From: a virus
Virus record (IMG/VR): IMGVR_UViG_3300025098_003626
Span: 1-64,000 of that record
Reading direction: 5' to 3' (one strand)
DNA: 64,000 bases
The notes under the pieces are model-generated. The model saw only the letters and a list, made by a program, of their open reading frames with translations, ran no database searches and was not told where the DNA came from. This document shows, piece after piece, positions 1-7,637 of the stretch; positions within the stretch are counted from its first letter, which is position 1; each line of letters begins with the position of its first letter. Both the position numbers and the translations under genes were made by a program.

Positions 1-1375
1 CAGAATAGTTAAGTTGAAACTTACTAACGTCAATACTGCCATCAGGTTCTACCATTGCAGAAATTCTTTTCTTCCAATTACTAACTTTTTTCCAACCATT
101 AATAATACTTTTAAATGTTGCATCTAAAAGTTCTACAGTATCTTCAGGTTTGCCGTTTGGAATAAGAACTTCATTGTTTAAAACTTTTAACCCACTAGCA
201 TTAAAATTATACCTACTCGAAAGTTTCTTAGATACTTTACCTTTTGAAGTCATTACGTTAAATGCACTCATGTAGCCTGGTTCTTTCATTGCACCTTTTT
301 CGTCGTTTGGATTAATTTCTTTTATTTTAGGATTAATTCTTTTAACTTGTTTATTTAATTCTTGCCAACCAGAAGTACCAGCACCAATTCCTTTTGAATT
401 TAACCTTGCTCCGTATAAACTACCTGGAGTCATTTGCTTACTATTGTATCCACTTCCTTTTAGTTCAAAGGCAACACCGTCTACTATTAGATCGCCTTTG
501 TCATCTGCTTTTTTAGCAGGGTTACCTAATATTGCTAAACCTACTTCAGCAGGTCCATAATTTCCTGATGTTGTTCCGCCAGGAATAAACCCAAAGAATG
601 CTGTTTTAATTTCTTCGTCAAATAAGTCTTTTACGTCTTGATCTAGATTTTGATTAATATGATCATCAATCTTACCTTTCTTAGCCGCAACTAAACCTTT
701 CATATCAATTACTTGACCTGCAATAGCATAATCTAAAAACTTATTAATTGTTTCTGGAGAAATATCTCTGTCCTCAACTGTGTTAATAATAGCTGTCATA
801 TGATTTAAAATACTTTTTTGTACAGCACTCATATTAGTCTTATCTAATTGGCTTTCAGGAGTTAAACCTTCTGCTTTTTTAACAAGTAACTTTAATTTAT
901 TTCTTAATTCTCTTTTAAAGGTTTTTAGATCTTTTATAGTTTGCGTTCTTTCTTCGCCTCTTTCCTGTTTAATTTGTTCAGGAATTGCTTGTTCTAATGC
1001 TGAAATATCTTTTTGTAATTTCATAGCATCAGGATTTTTACATACGTTTATTGGTTGCCCGCCACACATAGCATCAATGGTTTGCTTTATATTTGCAATA
1101 AGCATTTCTATTGGTGAAGTTGCTACAGCAACGTCTTCTTCAACAGACTCTTCTTTACCTTGATTAGCAAGAAGTTGTTTTGCTTTTTGTTGTAGTTTCT
1201 CTAACTGACTCTGAATTTTCTTATATATGCTAGGATTTTCTTCTTTAGCATTATCTGCGGCAGTTGCAATGATGTCTAAGTTTTGATCTACATCGTCTTC
1301 AACTTTAGTAGGGCTAACAGCAGGTCTTAGAGCCTGTATTTCATCTTCACTTAATTTAAACTGACCGTAACGCAT
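1..1375 (-). CDS. Partial protein with a possible PD-(D/E)XK nuclease-like motif
   Basis: The frame is open from the ATG at 1375 to the left window edge, so the C-terminus is missing; about 458 residues are visible. It overlaps the upstream gene by one base (TAATG). The N-terminal half is charged, Lys/Gln-rich and probably helical or coiled coil, with a short CGGQ...C pair. A central segment reads GPAEVGLAILG, then DLIVDGVAFELKGSG: a Glu in a helix, an Asp, then ExK, which is the order seen in PD-(D/E)XK nuclease folds. This is pattern recognition only; a structural role cannot be excluded. The assignment as a real gene is secure, the function is not. Confidence 0.6.
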   Translation of the reverse strand, partial: MRYGQFKLSEDEIQALRPAVSPTKVEDDVDQNLDIIATAADNAKEENPSIYKKIQSQLEKLQQKAKQLLANQGKEESVEEDVAVATSPIEMLIANIKQTIDAMCGGQPINVCKNPDAMKLQKDISALEQAIPEQIKQERGEERTQTIKDLKTFKRELRNKLKLLVKKAEGLTPESQLDKTNMSAVQKSILNHMTAIINTVEDRDISPETINKFLDYAIAGQVIDMKGLVAAKKGKIDDHINQNLDQDVKDLFDEEIKTAFFGFIPGGTTSGNYGPAEVGLAILGNPAKKADDKGDLIVDGVAFELKGSGYNSKQMTPGSLYGARLNSKGIGAGTSGWQELNKQVKRINPKIKEINPNDEKGAMKEPGYMSAFNVMTSKGKVSKKLSSRYNFNASGLKVLNNEVLIPNGKPEDTVELLDATFKSIINGWKKVSNWKKRISAMVEPDGSIDVSKFQLNYS

Positions 1376-1641
1376 TATACACTTACCTCAATATCAAAGT
1401 TATCATATCCTAAATCAAATAATTTGTTTGCTATATCTTCAGCAACTAAATCTGATTCTTCTTCGTCTAATTGTGCATGTGTTTCTACAGTAAGCACAGT
1501 TTTTCCATCTTCGCTTTCATTAAGACTATAATTTGTTTCACTTTCAAGCAATGCAGGTGAAGCCATAGTAGCTACTTCTGATACTACAATATCATCTAGT
1601 TCTTCTTTGTTATCAAAAATAACATTAATAAAATTTTCCAT
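1375..1641 (-). CDS. Small acidic hypothetical protein
   Basis: An 88-residue, strongly acidic protein (runs such as NKEELDD and LDEEESD) with no Cys and no membrane segment. It lies between two genes on the same strand, 8 bases after the stop of the upstream one, and its stop overlaps the next start by one base, so it is probably co-transcribed and translationally coupled. I do not recognise the family. The position next to small structural-type genes suggests a virion or assembly role, but that is inference. Confidence 0.6.
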   Translation of the reverse strand: MENFINVIFDNKEELDDIVVSEVATMASPALLESETNYSLNESEDGKTVLTVETHAQLDEEESDLVAEDIANKLFDLGYDNFDIEVSV

Positions 1642-1649
1642 ACTACTTC

Positions 1650-1991
1650 CTAGTGATTAAGTCTAATGCTGTTTACAGTACCATCTGTGTATACTAGTTT
1701 TGCTCTAATATAAACAAAGTTACCTGTAAAGTTAGCATATTTAACGTCTGTTTGATTAGCAACGGTTACAGTATCTACGTCAAACCAGTCAGCGTCTGCT
1801 GGTGTAGTGGCTAGTGTTGCTTGTATAGTGATCGAACCTGTAAGACCTGCATAATCATACTGTACAGTATGAATACCATCTGATCTTCCATAGTATCCGT
1901 CACCCTTAAAATTACTTCCGGTTACAGTTTCAGTCGTACTGTCCCCTGGATGTGTGTTTGCTGATAAAATTATTTCGCTTGTGCTTGGCAT
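1650..1991 (-). CDS. Small beta-rich putative structural protein
   Basis: The protein is 113 residues from the ATG at 1991 (starts MPSTSEIILS). A longer frame begins at 2024 but would run into the upstream gene, so 1991 is preferred. The sequence is rich in Thr, Val, Gly and aromatic residues in alternating patterns (TGSITIQATLATTP, VYIRAKLVYTDGTV), as in small beta-sandwich virion decoration or fibre proteins. A CATAAATA octamer ends exactly 5 bases before the ATG and no Shine-Dalgarno is visible, so the mRNA may be leaderless. The function is not recognised. Confidence 0.6.
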   Translation of the reverse strand: MPSTSEIILSANTHPGDSTTETVTGSNFKGDGYYGRSDGIHTVQYDYAGLTGSITIQATLATTPADADWFDVDTVTVANQTDVKYANFTGNFVYIRAKLVYTDGTVNSIRLNH

Positions 1992-1995
1992 AATA

Positions 1996-2682
1996 CTATT
2001 TATGCAAATCGTTGCGTGAAACATATTTTATCACACGACGGATTTGACCTCCTAATGCTATTTTTGCTAACATAAGGTAACGTTCATTTTTAGCATAGAA
2101 GTAAAACCCTTCAGCAAAATGATTGTTACGTACAACACGTTTAGCAACATTGCCTATTTTAAAGCCGTCTGGATTATTTTCACAGTAGTCTGCAAAATTA
2201 GGGTCAACTTTTTTACCTAGTAATGCTTTATATTGCCATACAACTTCCCCATCAACTAGTTCTGTGTTTGCATTTTGTAAAAGGTAATCAAATACATAAT
2301 CATTTTCAGGCTCATACCATTGTGTAGCATCAACTTGTTTTTGTAATTTTTCTAACCATTCAGGTTCGTTTGAATACATATCTAATGTGTATCCTTCGCA
2401 ACGTACCATAGCATGTCTTTTATTTTTTTCTAGTGCATTGTATAAAACACAAGCATCCATAAATGTTTCTAATGTAACAGTTGTATTATGTTTACGCAAC
2501 ACATGATTAAAAGGACTTTGTATAGGTAATTCTGCTTCAGCATCTCTCTGCATAGCATCTAGTTTTGATTTAACATAACCTAAGTTAAGTCCTCGAAAGA
2601 GCGATGCAATACCGCTCTTTACACGAAGTTTGTATAGGTACTTGTTATAGAATAACTTAGTTGTGTATAGCTTCTGTAACAT
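1996..2682 (-). CDS. Conserved-type phage hypothetical protein, 228 residues
   Basis: The protein is basic and largely helical, with many aromatic residues and no recognisable catalytic motif; the C-terminal third contains GNVAKRVVRNNHFAEG and ends in a basic tail. The ATG at 2682 has an AAAGGT-type ribosome site and overlaps the end of clpA by 26 bases, suggesting coupling to it. I do not recognise the family. It could be a DNA- or RNA-binding accessory protein, but nothing in the sequence proves that. Confidence 0.6.
   Translation of the reverse strand: MLQKLYTTKLFYNKYLYKLRVKSGIASLFRGLNLGYVKSKLDAMQRDAEAELPIQSPFNHVLRKHNTTVTLETFMDACVLYNALEKNKRHAMVRCEGYTLDMYSNEPEWLEKLQKQVDATQWYEPENDYVFDYLLQNANTELVDGEVVWQYKALLGKKVDPNFADYCENNPDGFKIGNVAKRVVRNNHFAEGFYFYAKNERYLMLAKIALGGQIRRVIKYVSRNDLHK
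1997..2004 (-). promoter_or_regulatory. Late promoter octamer CATAAATA
   Basis: CATAAATA on the minus strand matches the T4-like late consensus NATAAATA. It ends 5 bases before the ATG at 1991, placing the expected +1 on the start codon. Confidence 0.6.
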
Positions 2683-4915
2683 CTTTTACCTTTTCTTTGA
2701 TAGGTTCTAGATGCAATTTATTATCAGCAACATCAATCTTTAAAGTACCGCCATCTTTGAGATCGCCAAATAATAGCATCTTACTTAGTGGACGTTTGAT
2801 TTCTTTATCAATATATCTGTGCATTGGTCTTGCACCCATCTTACTATCAAACCCATTTTCTACAAGATGATCAAGAGCATCGTCACTAATTTGACAAACA
2901 ACATTTTTATCATCAAGCATTGTTCTAAGTTCAAGTAAGAACTTACCAACAATTTTTAACATAATAGGTTTTTCTAATTTACCAAATGTAACTACACCAT
3001 CAAGTCTATTTCTAAATTCTGGAGCAAAGAAACGTTTGAATTCTTCATCGCCATAGTCTCCAGCAAAGTCTTGACTAAATCCAATAGTGTTTTTCTCAGC
3101 TTGTTCTGCACCTAAGTTAGTTGTAAGGATTAAGATACAATTACGTGCATCAGCCTCTTTACCGTCACTTCCAGTAATCTTACCATTGTCCATAATCTGT
3201 AAAAGAATTTGTGCAATGTCTGGGTGTGCTTTTTCAATCTCATCAAGCAATAGAACACAGTTAGGATGTTCTTGTAGTTGATTAATCAACTGTCCTGAAT
3301 GCTCGTCGTGTCCAACGTAGCCTGGAGGAGAACCAATTAATTTACTTACACTATGCTTTTCTTGATATTCTGACATATCAAAACGTGCAAGATGTATACT
3401 TAGATTCTTTGCAAGTTGTTTAGCAAGTTCAGTCTTACCAACACCTGTTGGACCCATGAATACAAATGATCCAATTGGCTTTTCTTCTGACTTAAGGCCT
3501 GCTTGTGCAACAAGAATCTTATCAACAATTTCTTCAATAGCATCATCTTGTCCGTAAACATTAAGTTTAAGATTATGGTCAAGACTTGCTAAATTATTAG
3601 TTTCTTTTTGTTGTATTTGTTCTGGAGGAAGATTTACAAACTTAGCAAGTTCAAATTTAATCTCTTCAGGACCAACAACACGATCTCCTGTAGCATTGTT
3701 TACTTTGAAACGTGAACATGCTAGGTCAATCAAGTCAATTGCTTTGTCAGGCAATTTCTTATCAGTAATATATTTTATTGAAAGTTTAACTGCTTCGTCA
3801 ATTGCTTCTTCTGTAATAATTGTTTCGTGAAATTCTTCGTAGTACTTCTTAATACCATGTAAGATATCTGTTGTTGTTTTCTTATCAGGCTCGTCAACAC
3901 TTACACGTTGGAATCTACGCATCAATGCACGATCCTTTTCAAAGTATTTACGATACTCGTCCCATGTAGTTGATGCAACAACTTTAATATCGCCTTTACC
4001 TAGTGCAGGCTTTAACATATTTGCTAGATCATTACTACTGTTTGATCCGCCAGCACCAGCACCATTCATCATGTGTGCTTCGTCAATGAATACAATCGTT
4101 TTGCCTTGACGTTTAATAGCGGCCATAACTAATTTAAAACGTTCTTCAAAGTCTCCGCGGTATTTACTACCTGCTAACATAGCACCAATGTCTAAGTTGT
4201 ATACTGAATACTCCTCAAGGAACGTTGGAACATCTTTATTAACAATACGATATGCTAGTCCTTCTGCAATAGCAGTTTTACCAACACCCGGATCACCTAC
4301 TAATAGTACGTTGTTCTTTCCTCGACGTCCTAATGACAAACAAATGCTTTCAATCTCGTCTTTGCGTCCAATAACAGGATCAATCTTACCATCTACAACT
4401 TCTTGATTTAAATTTGATGTAAATGCTTTAAGAGCCCGTTGTGCATGTCCTGCCATTTCTTCATCTTCAGCAGAGCCTACAAATTCGTTGTTAATATATG
4501 TGTTAAATGCTTCTTTTTCAACACCTGCTTTTGTAAGTGTATATGTTGAAAAACTTTTCTTTTCGTTTAGTAACGAAACAAATACATCACAAATATCAAT
4601 ATGCTGTCTACCACTAAACAATACTTGCGTAAATGCTCTATTCATTACACGTTCTACTGTTTGTGTTTTCTTTGGCTTATATTTTGTGCCTGCAGGAACT
4701 TTAATATCATCAAGTTTTGTTTGAAGATAAGTTAAGATATCATTCTGCAAAGGTTGAACATCAATACCAAAACCTTTTAAGATATTTGTAAAATTTTCTG
4801 TGCATAGCATTGCAAACAACAGATGTTCTAATGTAACATATTCATGTTCCAATCTTTTAGCATCTTTAATTGCTTTGTCAAATACTACCTGTAACTCTTC
4901 GCTCGGTTCAACCAT
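2657..4915 (-). CDS. clpA: ClpA-like AAA+ unfoldase
   Basis: At 752 residues it is about the length of bacterial ClpA. An N-domain (about 1-145) starts with the typical LEHEYVTLEHLLFAML. D1 carries Walker A GDPGVGKT (207-214) and Walker B IVFIDEAH; D2 (from about residue 490) carries GPTGVGKTELAK and VLLLDEIEKAHPD. The IGF tripeptide in KNTIGFSQDF sits where ClpA and ClpX have the loop that docks on ClpP, and the phage encodes its own ClpP at 51.5 kb. ClpA feeds unfolded substrates to ClpP in the cytoplasm. The start has an AAGGA ribosome site and a strong sigma70-type promoter upstream, so expression is probably early. Viral targets are unknown. Confidence 0.95.
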   Translation of the reverse strand: MVEPSEELQVVFDKAIKDAKRLEHEYVTLEHLLFAMLCTENFTNILKGFGIDVQPLQNDILTYLQTKLDDIKVPAGTKYKPKKTQTVERVMNRAFTQVLFSGRQHIDICDVFVSLLNEKKSFSTYTLTKAGVEKEAFNTYINNEFVGSAEDEEMAGHAQRALKAFTSNLNQEVVDGKIDPVIGRKDEIESICLSLGRRGKNNVLLVGDPGVGKTAIAEGLAYRIVNKDVPTFLEEYSVYNLDIGAMLAGSKYRGDFEERFKLVMAAIKRQGKTIVFIDEAHMMNGAGAGGSNSSNDLANMLKPALGKGDIKVVASTTWDEYRKYFEKDRALMRRFQRVSVDEPDKKTTTDILHGIKKYYEEFHETIITEEAIDEAVKLSIKYITDKKLPDKAIDLIDLACSRFKVNNATGDRVVGPEEIKFELAKFVNLPPEQIQQKETNNLASLDHNLKLNVYGQDDAIEEIVDKILVAQAGLKSEEKPIGSFVFMGPTGVGKTELAKQLAKNLSIHLARFDMSEYQEKHSVSKLIGSPPGYVGHDEHSGQLINQLQEHPNCVLLLDEIEKAHPDIAQILLQIMDNGKITGSDGKEADARNCILILTTNLGAEQAEKNTIGFSQDFAGDYGDEEFKRFFAPEFRNRLDGVVTFGKLEKPIMLKIVGKFLLELRTMLDDKNVVCQISDDALDHLVENGFDSKMGARPMHRYIDKEIKRPLSKMLLFGDLKDGGTLKIDVADNKLHLEPIKEKVKDVTEAIHN

Positions 4916-4948
4916 AAATCATTATTCCTTTTCTATAACTGTATTTAC

Positions 4949-4977
4949 ATTATACGATATCATAGTATTAAAGTCAA
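4949..4977 (-). promoter_or_regulatory. Sigma70-type promoter for clpA
   Basis: On the minus strand: TTGACT, 17-base spacer, TATAAT. It lies 34 bases before the clpA start and overlaps the stop of the upstream dnaJ-like gene. Confidence 0.75.
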
Positions 4978-5786
4978 CTATATTTTTTGCCAATTTGCTC
5001 AATAAGTCTCTTGTCCATTTCACTGAGCCCTGACGGTGTTTGACCTATAATTTTAACTAAGATATTTCCTGGGTTGCCTTGTCTGTTTGGTAAGCCTTTG
5101 CCTGTAATTTTTAATATTGTGCCTGGTTGAGTTCCTCCGGGTATATTTAGATTAACTTTAGCACCACCCGGAACACTAATTGTAGTATATAAACCAGTAA
5201 TTAGTTTTAAAACGTTCAATCTCTTCGTAGTAATTAAATCTAATCCATGCACTTCAAACTCATTTGTGGATTGTACTACTACTTGTACAAATAAGTCTCC
5301 CGGCGGTACTTGCTGAATGTCTTGTTGACCCATTGCTGAGTATCTTACTTTGTCACCATTCCGCACACCTACAGGTATTTTAATATCAACAGTTTGTTCT
5401 AATCCGTTATTAAGCCTGTATGTAGCAAGAACATTTTTACCAGTGTAAACTTCACCAATACTAATGTTACAACCTATCGTAATATCTTGATTACGCATTT
5501 GCCTACCACCAAATCCAAATTGGCCCATTAGATCATTAATGTCAAAGCCGCCTTGAAATCCCCCTTGGTTAAAATGTTGTGAATTAAACTGTGGTTGTGG
5601 ATTATCGTATGCTTGTCGTTTTTGTGGATCTTTTAGTGTGCTGTATGCTTCGTTAACTTGCTTAAACTTTTCGTCACTACCACCTGTACGATCAGGGTGG
5701 TGTTGCATACTTAATTTCTTATATGCTTGTTTAAGTTCTTTGTCCGAAGCGTTTCGATTAACACCTAATATATTGTAATAGTCCAT
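4974..5786 (-). CDS. Class-B J-domain co-chaperone (DnaJ/CbpA-like)
   Basis: The 270-residue protein begins with a J-domain (MDYYNILGVNRNASDKEL) holding the HPD tripeptide at residues 30-32, which stimulates Hsp70 ATPase. A Gly/Phe-rich linker (about 70-100) follows, then two beta-barrel substrate-binding domains (PVGVRNGDKVRYSAMG, GGTQPGTILKITGKGLPN). The CxxCxGxG zinc repeats of DnaJ are absent, so it is CbpA/DnaJB-like. No phage Hsp70 is seen in the window, so it presumably redirects host DnaK or HscA. Its neighbours are clpA and the lysis genes. It could help virion assembly or the phage IscU; the latter is speculation. Confidence 0.93.
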   Translation of the reverse strand: MDYYNILGVNRNASDKELKQAYKKLSMQHHPDRTGGSDEKFKQVNEAYSTLKDPQKRQAYDNPQPQFNSQHFNQGGFQGGFDINDLMGQFGFGGRQMRNQDITIGCNISIGEVYTGKNVLATYRLNNGLEQTVDIKIPVGVRNGDKVRYSAMGQQDIQQVPPGDLFVQVVVQSTNEFEVHGLDLITTKRLNVLKLITGLYTTISVPGGAKVNLNIPGGTQPGTILKITGKGLPNRQGNPGNILVKIIGQTPSGLSEMDKRLIEQIGKKYS

Positions 5787-5803
5787 ACTATTACTTATAG
5801 AAA

Positions 5804-6190
5804 CTATTTCTTAGATTTACTAGATCCGGTGTATAGTCCAAACCATGCCGCACCGGCACCTACAACAATACTAACAAGTCCGCTTTGTTCAAAACTTGGA
5901 GCATCTAAATTCATAAACCATATTACTACTTTATATAATAGTACAATGTAAACAGTTAAGAATGCTCTTGGAAAAATTCTCCAAGCATCAATTGCTCTTG
6001 CTAAATGTATTAACCTAGCATATGGATTAGGACCTAAGTCTTTTACACTTGTATCTACTTCTAAGTCTAGTTTGACTTTGCGTGTTGTACTATCTTGTGT
6101 AGCAACTACTACCGCGTCTGGCTTTGTTTCTGCTACTGGAGCAGGAGCCGCCTCTGGTTTATTCAAATCTTCTGGCTTCTTTCTTGGCAT
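5804..6190 (-). CDS. Putative holin-like membrane protein
   Basis: The 128-residue protein has a charged, Pro/Ala-rich cytoplasmic-type N-terminus (about 1-65) and two hydrophobic segments (about 75-92 and 103-120). The last contains VVGAGAAWFGLYTG, a pattern I associate with phage holin-type proteins, and the chain ends in a Ser/Lys tail. It is the last gene of a cluster holding endolysin and spanin-like genes, and its ATG overlaps the stop of the preceding small membrane gene. A holin would form the inner-membrane hole that triggers lysis. The role rests on topology, the motif and context. Confidence 0.6.
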   Translation of the reverse strand: MPRKKPEDLNKPEAAPAPVAETKPDAVVVATQDSTTRKVKLDLEVDTSVKDLGPNPYARLIHLARAIDAWRIFPRAFLTVYIVLLYKVVIWFMNLDAPSFEQSGLVSIVVGAGAAWFGLYTGSSKSKK

Positions 6191-6471
6191 TATCTTTTCC
6201 CCTCAAGATGTTTGATACGCTTTTCAAGCTCATCTATTTTAGATGTAATTTTTGGATATTTCACACGCCAAGCATTTGGATCATTTTGTAACCATGTCCA
6301 ACCCCAACGTATTGCTAGGTATTCTAGTGTGGCATCAAACTTTGTTACAGCCCATGTTGCCATTTTTGTATCTTTGAACCAGAATAAAAATCCTGCACCA
6401 AATACTGATCCAGCTAATGCTGTATAAATCCATAAGCGATTGCTCGCCATTTGTTCAATCATTTCCCACAT
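6190..6471 (-). CDS. Small membrane protein in lysis cluster
   Basis: The 93-residue protein has one N-terminal membrane segment (about 12-32, YTALAGSVFGAGFLFWF) followed by a Trp-rich amphipathic part and a basic coiled-coil tail (KIDELEKRIKHLEGKR). It sits between a small lipoprotein and the holin-like gene, with a GAGGG ribosome site and a CATAAATA late octamer upstream. It could be an antiholin or a second holin component; the sequence alone does not decide. Confidence 0.6.
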   Translation of the reverse strand: MWEMIEQMASNRLWIYTALAGSVFGAGFLFWFKDTKMATWAVTKFDATLEYLAIRWGWTWLQNDPNAWRVKYPKITSKIDELEKRIKHLEGKR

Positions 6472-6495
6472 AGTATTCCCTCATTATTATGTATG

Positions 6496-6503
6496 TATTT
6501 ATG
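6496..6503 (-). promoter_or_regulatory. Late promoter octamer CATAAATA
   Basis: CATAAATA on the minus strand lies 24 bases before the small membrane gene that starts at 6471 and directly after the stop of the 52-residue lipoprotein. Confidence 0.55.
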
Positions 6504-6662
6504 TCAAAAATCACAGGCTAAAGTCGCACCGGGCGTCACTTCGATATTACGTTTACCGTCTATGGTTACTTTTGGATTTGGTTTGGCTTCGCAATCCATT
6601 TGTTTTGCACATCCACTAGTCAGTATTAATGACAGTAGGGCAACAACAAATAATTTATTCAT
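6504..6662 (-). CDS. Small lipoprotein, possible outer spanin
   Basis: The 52-residue protein starts MNKLFVVALLSLILTSGC, a signal peptide with a lipobox ending at Cys18, followed by a short polar, Pro-containing tail with two further Cys. Its ATG overlaps the stop of the upstream gene (TAATG). Small lipoproteins beside a coiled-coil inner-membrane protein and an endolysin are typical outer spanins (Rz1-like), which fuse outer and inner membranes at lysis. The larger lipoprotein next door is an equally good candidate for this role. Confidence 0.6.
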   Translation of the reverse strand: MNKLFVVALLSLILTSGCAKQMDCEAKPNPKVTIDGKRNIEVTPGATLACDF

Positions 6663-7138
6663 TATTTGAATGGATTGATCTTATTTAAAATAGAGTCTTC
6701 TGGAGTAGAATTTTGCTTGTCGACTTCTTCTTTAGCACCTTGGATTTCACTGTTTGCATCTTCTAGTGCCTGTTCTGATTCTTCGTAGTAATTTTGGTAA
6801 GCGGCAATGATTGCTTTTTGCTGTTGTAACAGTTTCATAATATCGCTTATGTTCATTGCTAGTATTTCGTAGCCATCATCAGTTAAGCCAATTAGTACAG
6901 GATCTTTTTTATCTTTTTTTAGTCTTTCCCAAACTTCTTGAGCATTTTCTTCGTTAATAACTACCCATTCTAAATCTTTTAAGCGTAATTCATCTGCTGG
7001 TGGTAAAACTAATTTAGGTTTTTCAATTGGCTTTGCACTTATTTCAATTTGTCTTGGAGTTGATGTACAACTAGATAAAACAAACGCCGCCAATAATATA
7101 ACTAAAACTATTACACCTCTGCCTACATGTCTGTTCAT
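6662..7138 (-). CDS. Lipoprotein with coiled coil, spanin-like
   Basis: From the ATG at 7138 (chosen because a GGAAG ribosome site precedes it and the start overlaps the upstream stop as ATGA) the protein has 158 residues. A basic N-terminus and hydrophobic stretch end in LSSC, a lipobox. The mature part begins Pro-rich, has a DGYEIL segment and then a long coiled coil (about 100-145). It follows the inner-spanin-like gene, so it is a candidate outer-membrane partner. The family is familiar from phage lysis regions but I cannot name it exactly. Confidence 0.6.
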   Translation of the reverse strand: MNRHVGRGVIVLVILLAAFVLSSCTSTPRQIEISAKPIEKPKLVLPPADELRLKDLEWVVINEENAQEVWERLKKDKKDPVLIGLTDDGYEILAMNISDIMKLLQQQKAIIAAYQNYYEESEQALEDANSEIQGAKEEVDKQNSTPEDSILNKINPFK

Positions 7139-7632
7139 AAGTTCTTCCTTTTCCATGCATCTGATTGTATGTTAGGATCAAAGTTTGGATTTGCTGTGCG
7201 CCAACATTCGTTGTTTATTTCACTAGGCTTAGTTGCACTAAGTTCTTTTTCAGTCAATGCACTACCACTAAAAATTTCTAAACAACGCTGTGCATTTTTA
7301 GTTGCATTGTTTAAAACCTTTTCAGTTAAACCAGGCTTAGCAACTCCACTTGCGCCAATGTCGTGTCTAGAAAGTCTATTTTCTAGTGAACGATTTCTGT
7401 TGTTTATTTCTTTAAACTGTTCTTGTAGTTTATTGTTTTCTACAACCATTGCTTCAAAAGAAGCCCTTTGCGATGCTAGAGCTTCTTCATTTGTTTGGAC
7501 TGCTGTTTCTAGTTTTGCGTTATTTTCGTTTAAGATAGCAATACGTTCTTGTGTGTCATTATAATACCAATAGGCGCCACCGCTCATGGCACACATTAAA
7601 ACAAACATTACTAATGCTAACTTTGCACCCAT
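7135..7632 (-). CDS. Inner spanin-like (Rz-like) membrane protein
   Basis: The 165-residue protein has a short N-terminal membrane anchor (about 4-24) and then a long coiled coil (about 28-90, with NENNAKLE and NRNRSLENRL), followed by a globular C-terminal part with two Cys. This is the topology of an inner spanin, anchored in the inner membrane and spanning the periplasm. It is directly downstream of the endolysin (5-base gap) and overlaps the lipoprotein gene after it. Sequence similarity to Rz itself is not obvious; topology and context carry the call. Confidence 0.65.
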   Translation of the reverse strand: MGAKLALVMFVLMCAMSGGAYWYYNDTQERIAILNENNAKLETAVQTNEEALASQRASFEAMVVENNKLQEQFKEINNRNRSLENRLSRHDIGASGVAKPGLTEKVLNNATKNAQRCLEIFSGSALTEKELSATKPSEINNECWRTANPNFDPNIQSDAWKRKNL

Positions 7633-7637
7633 ACCGC

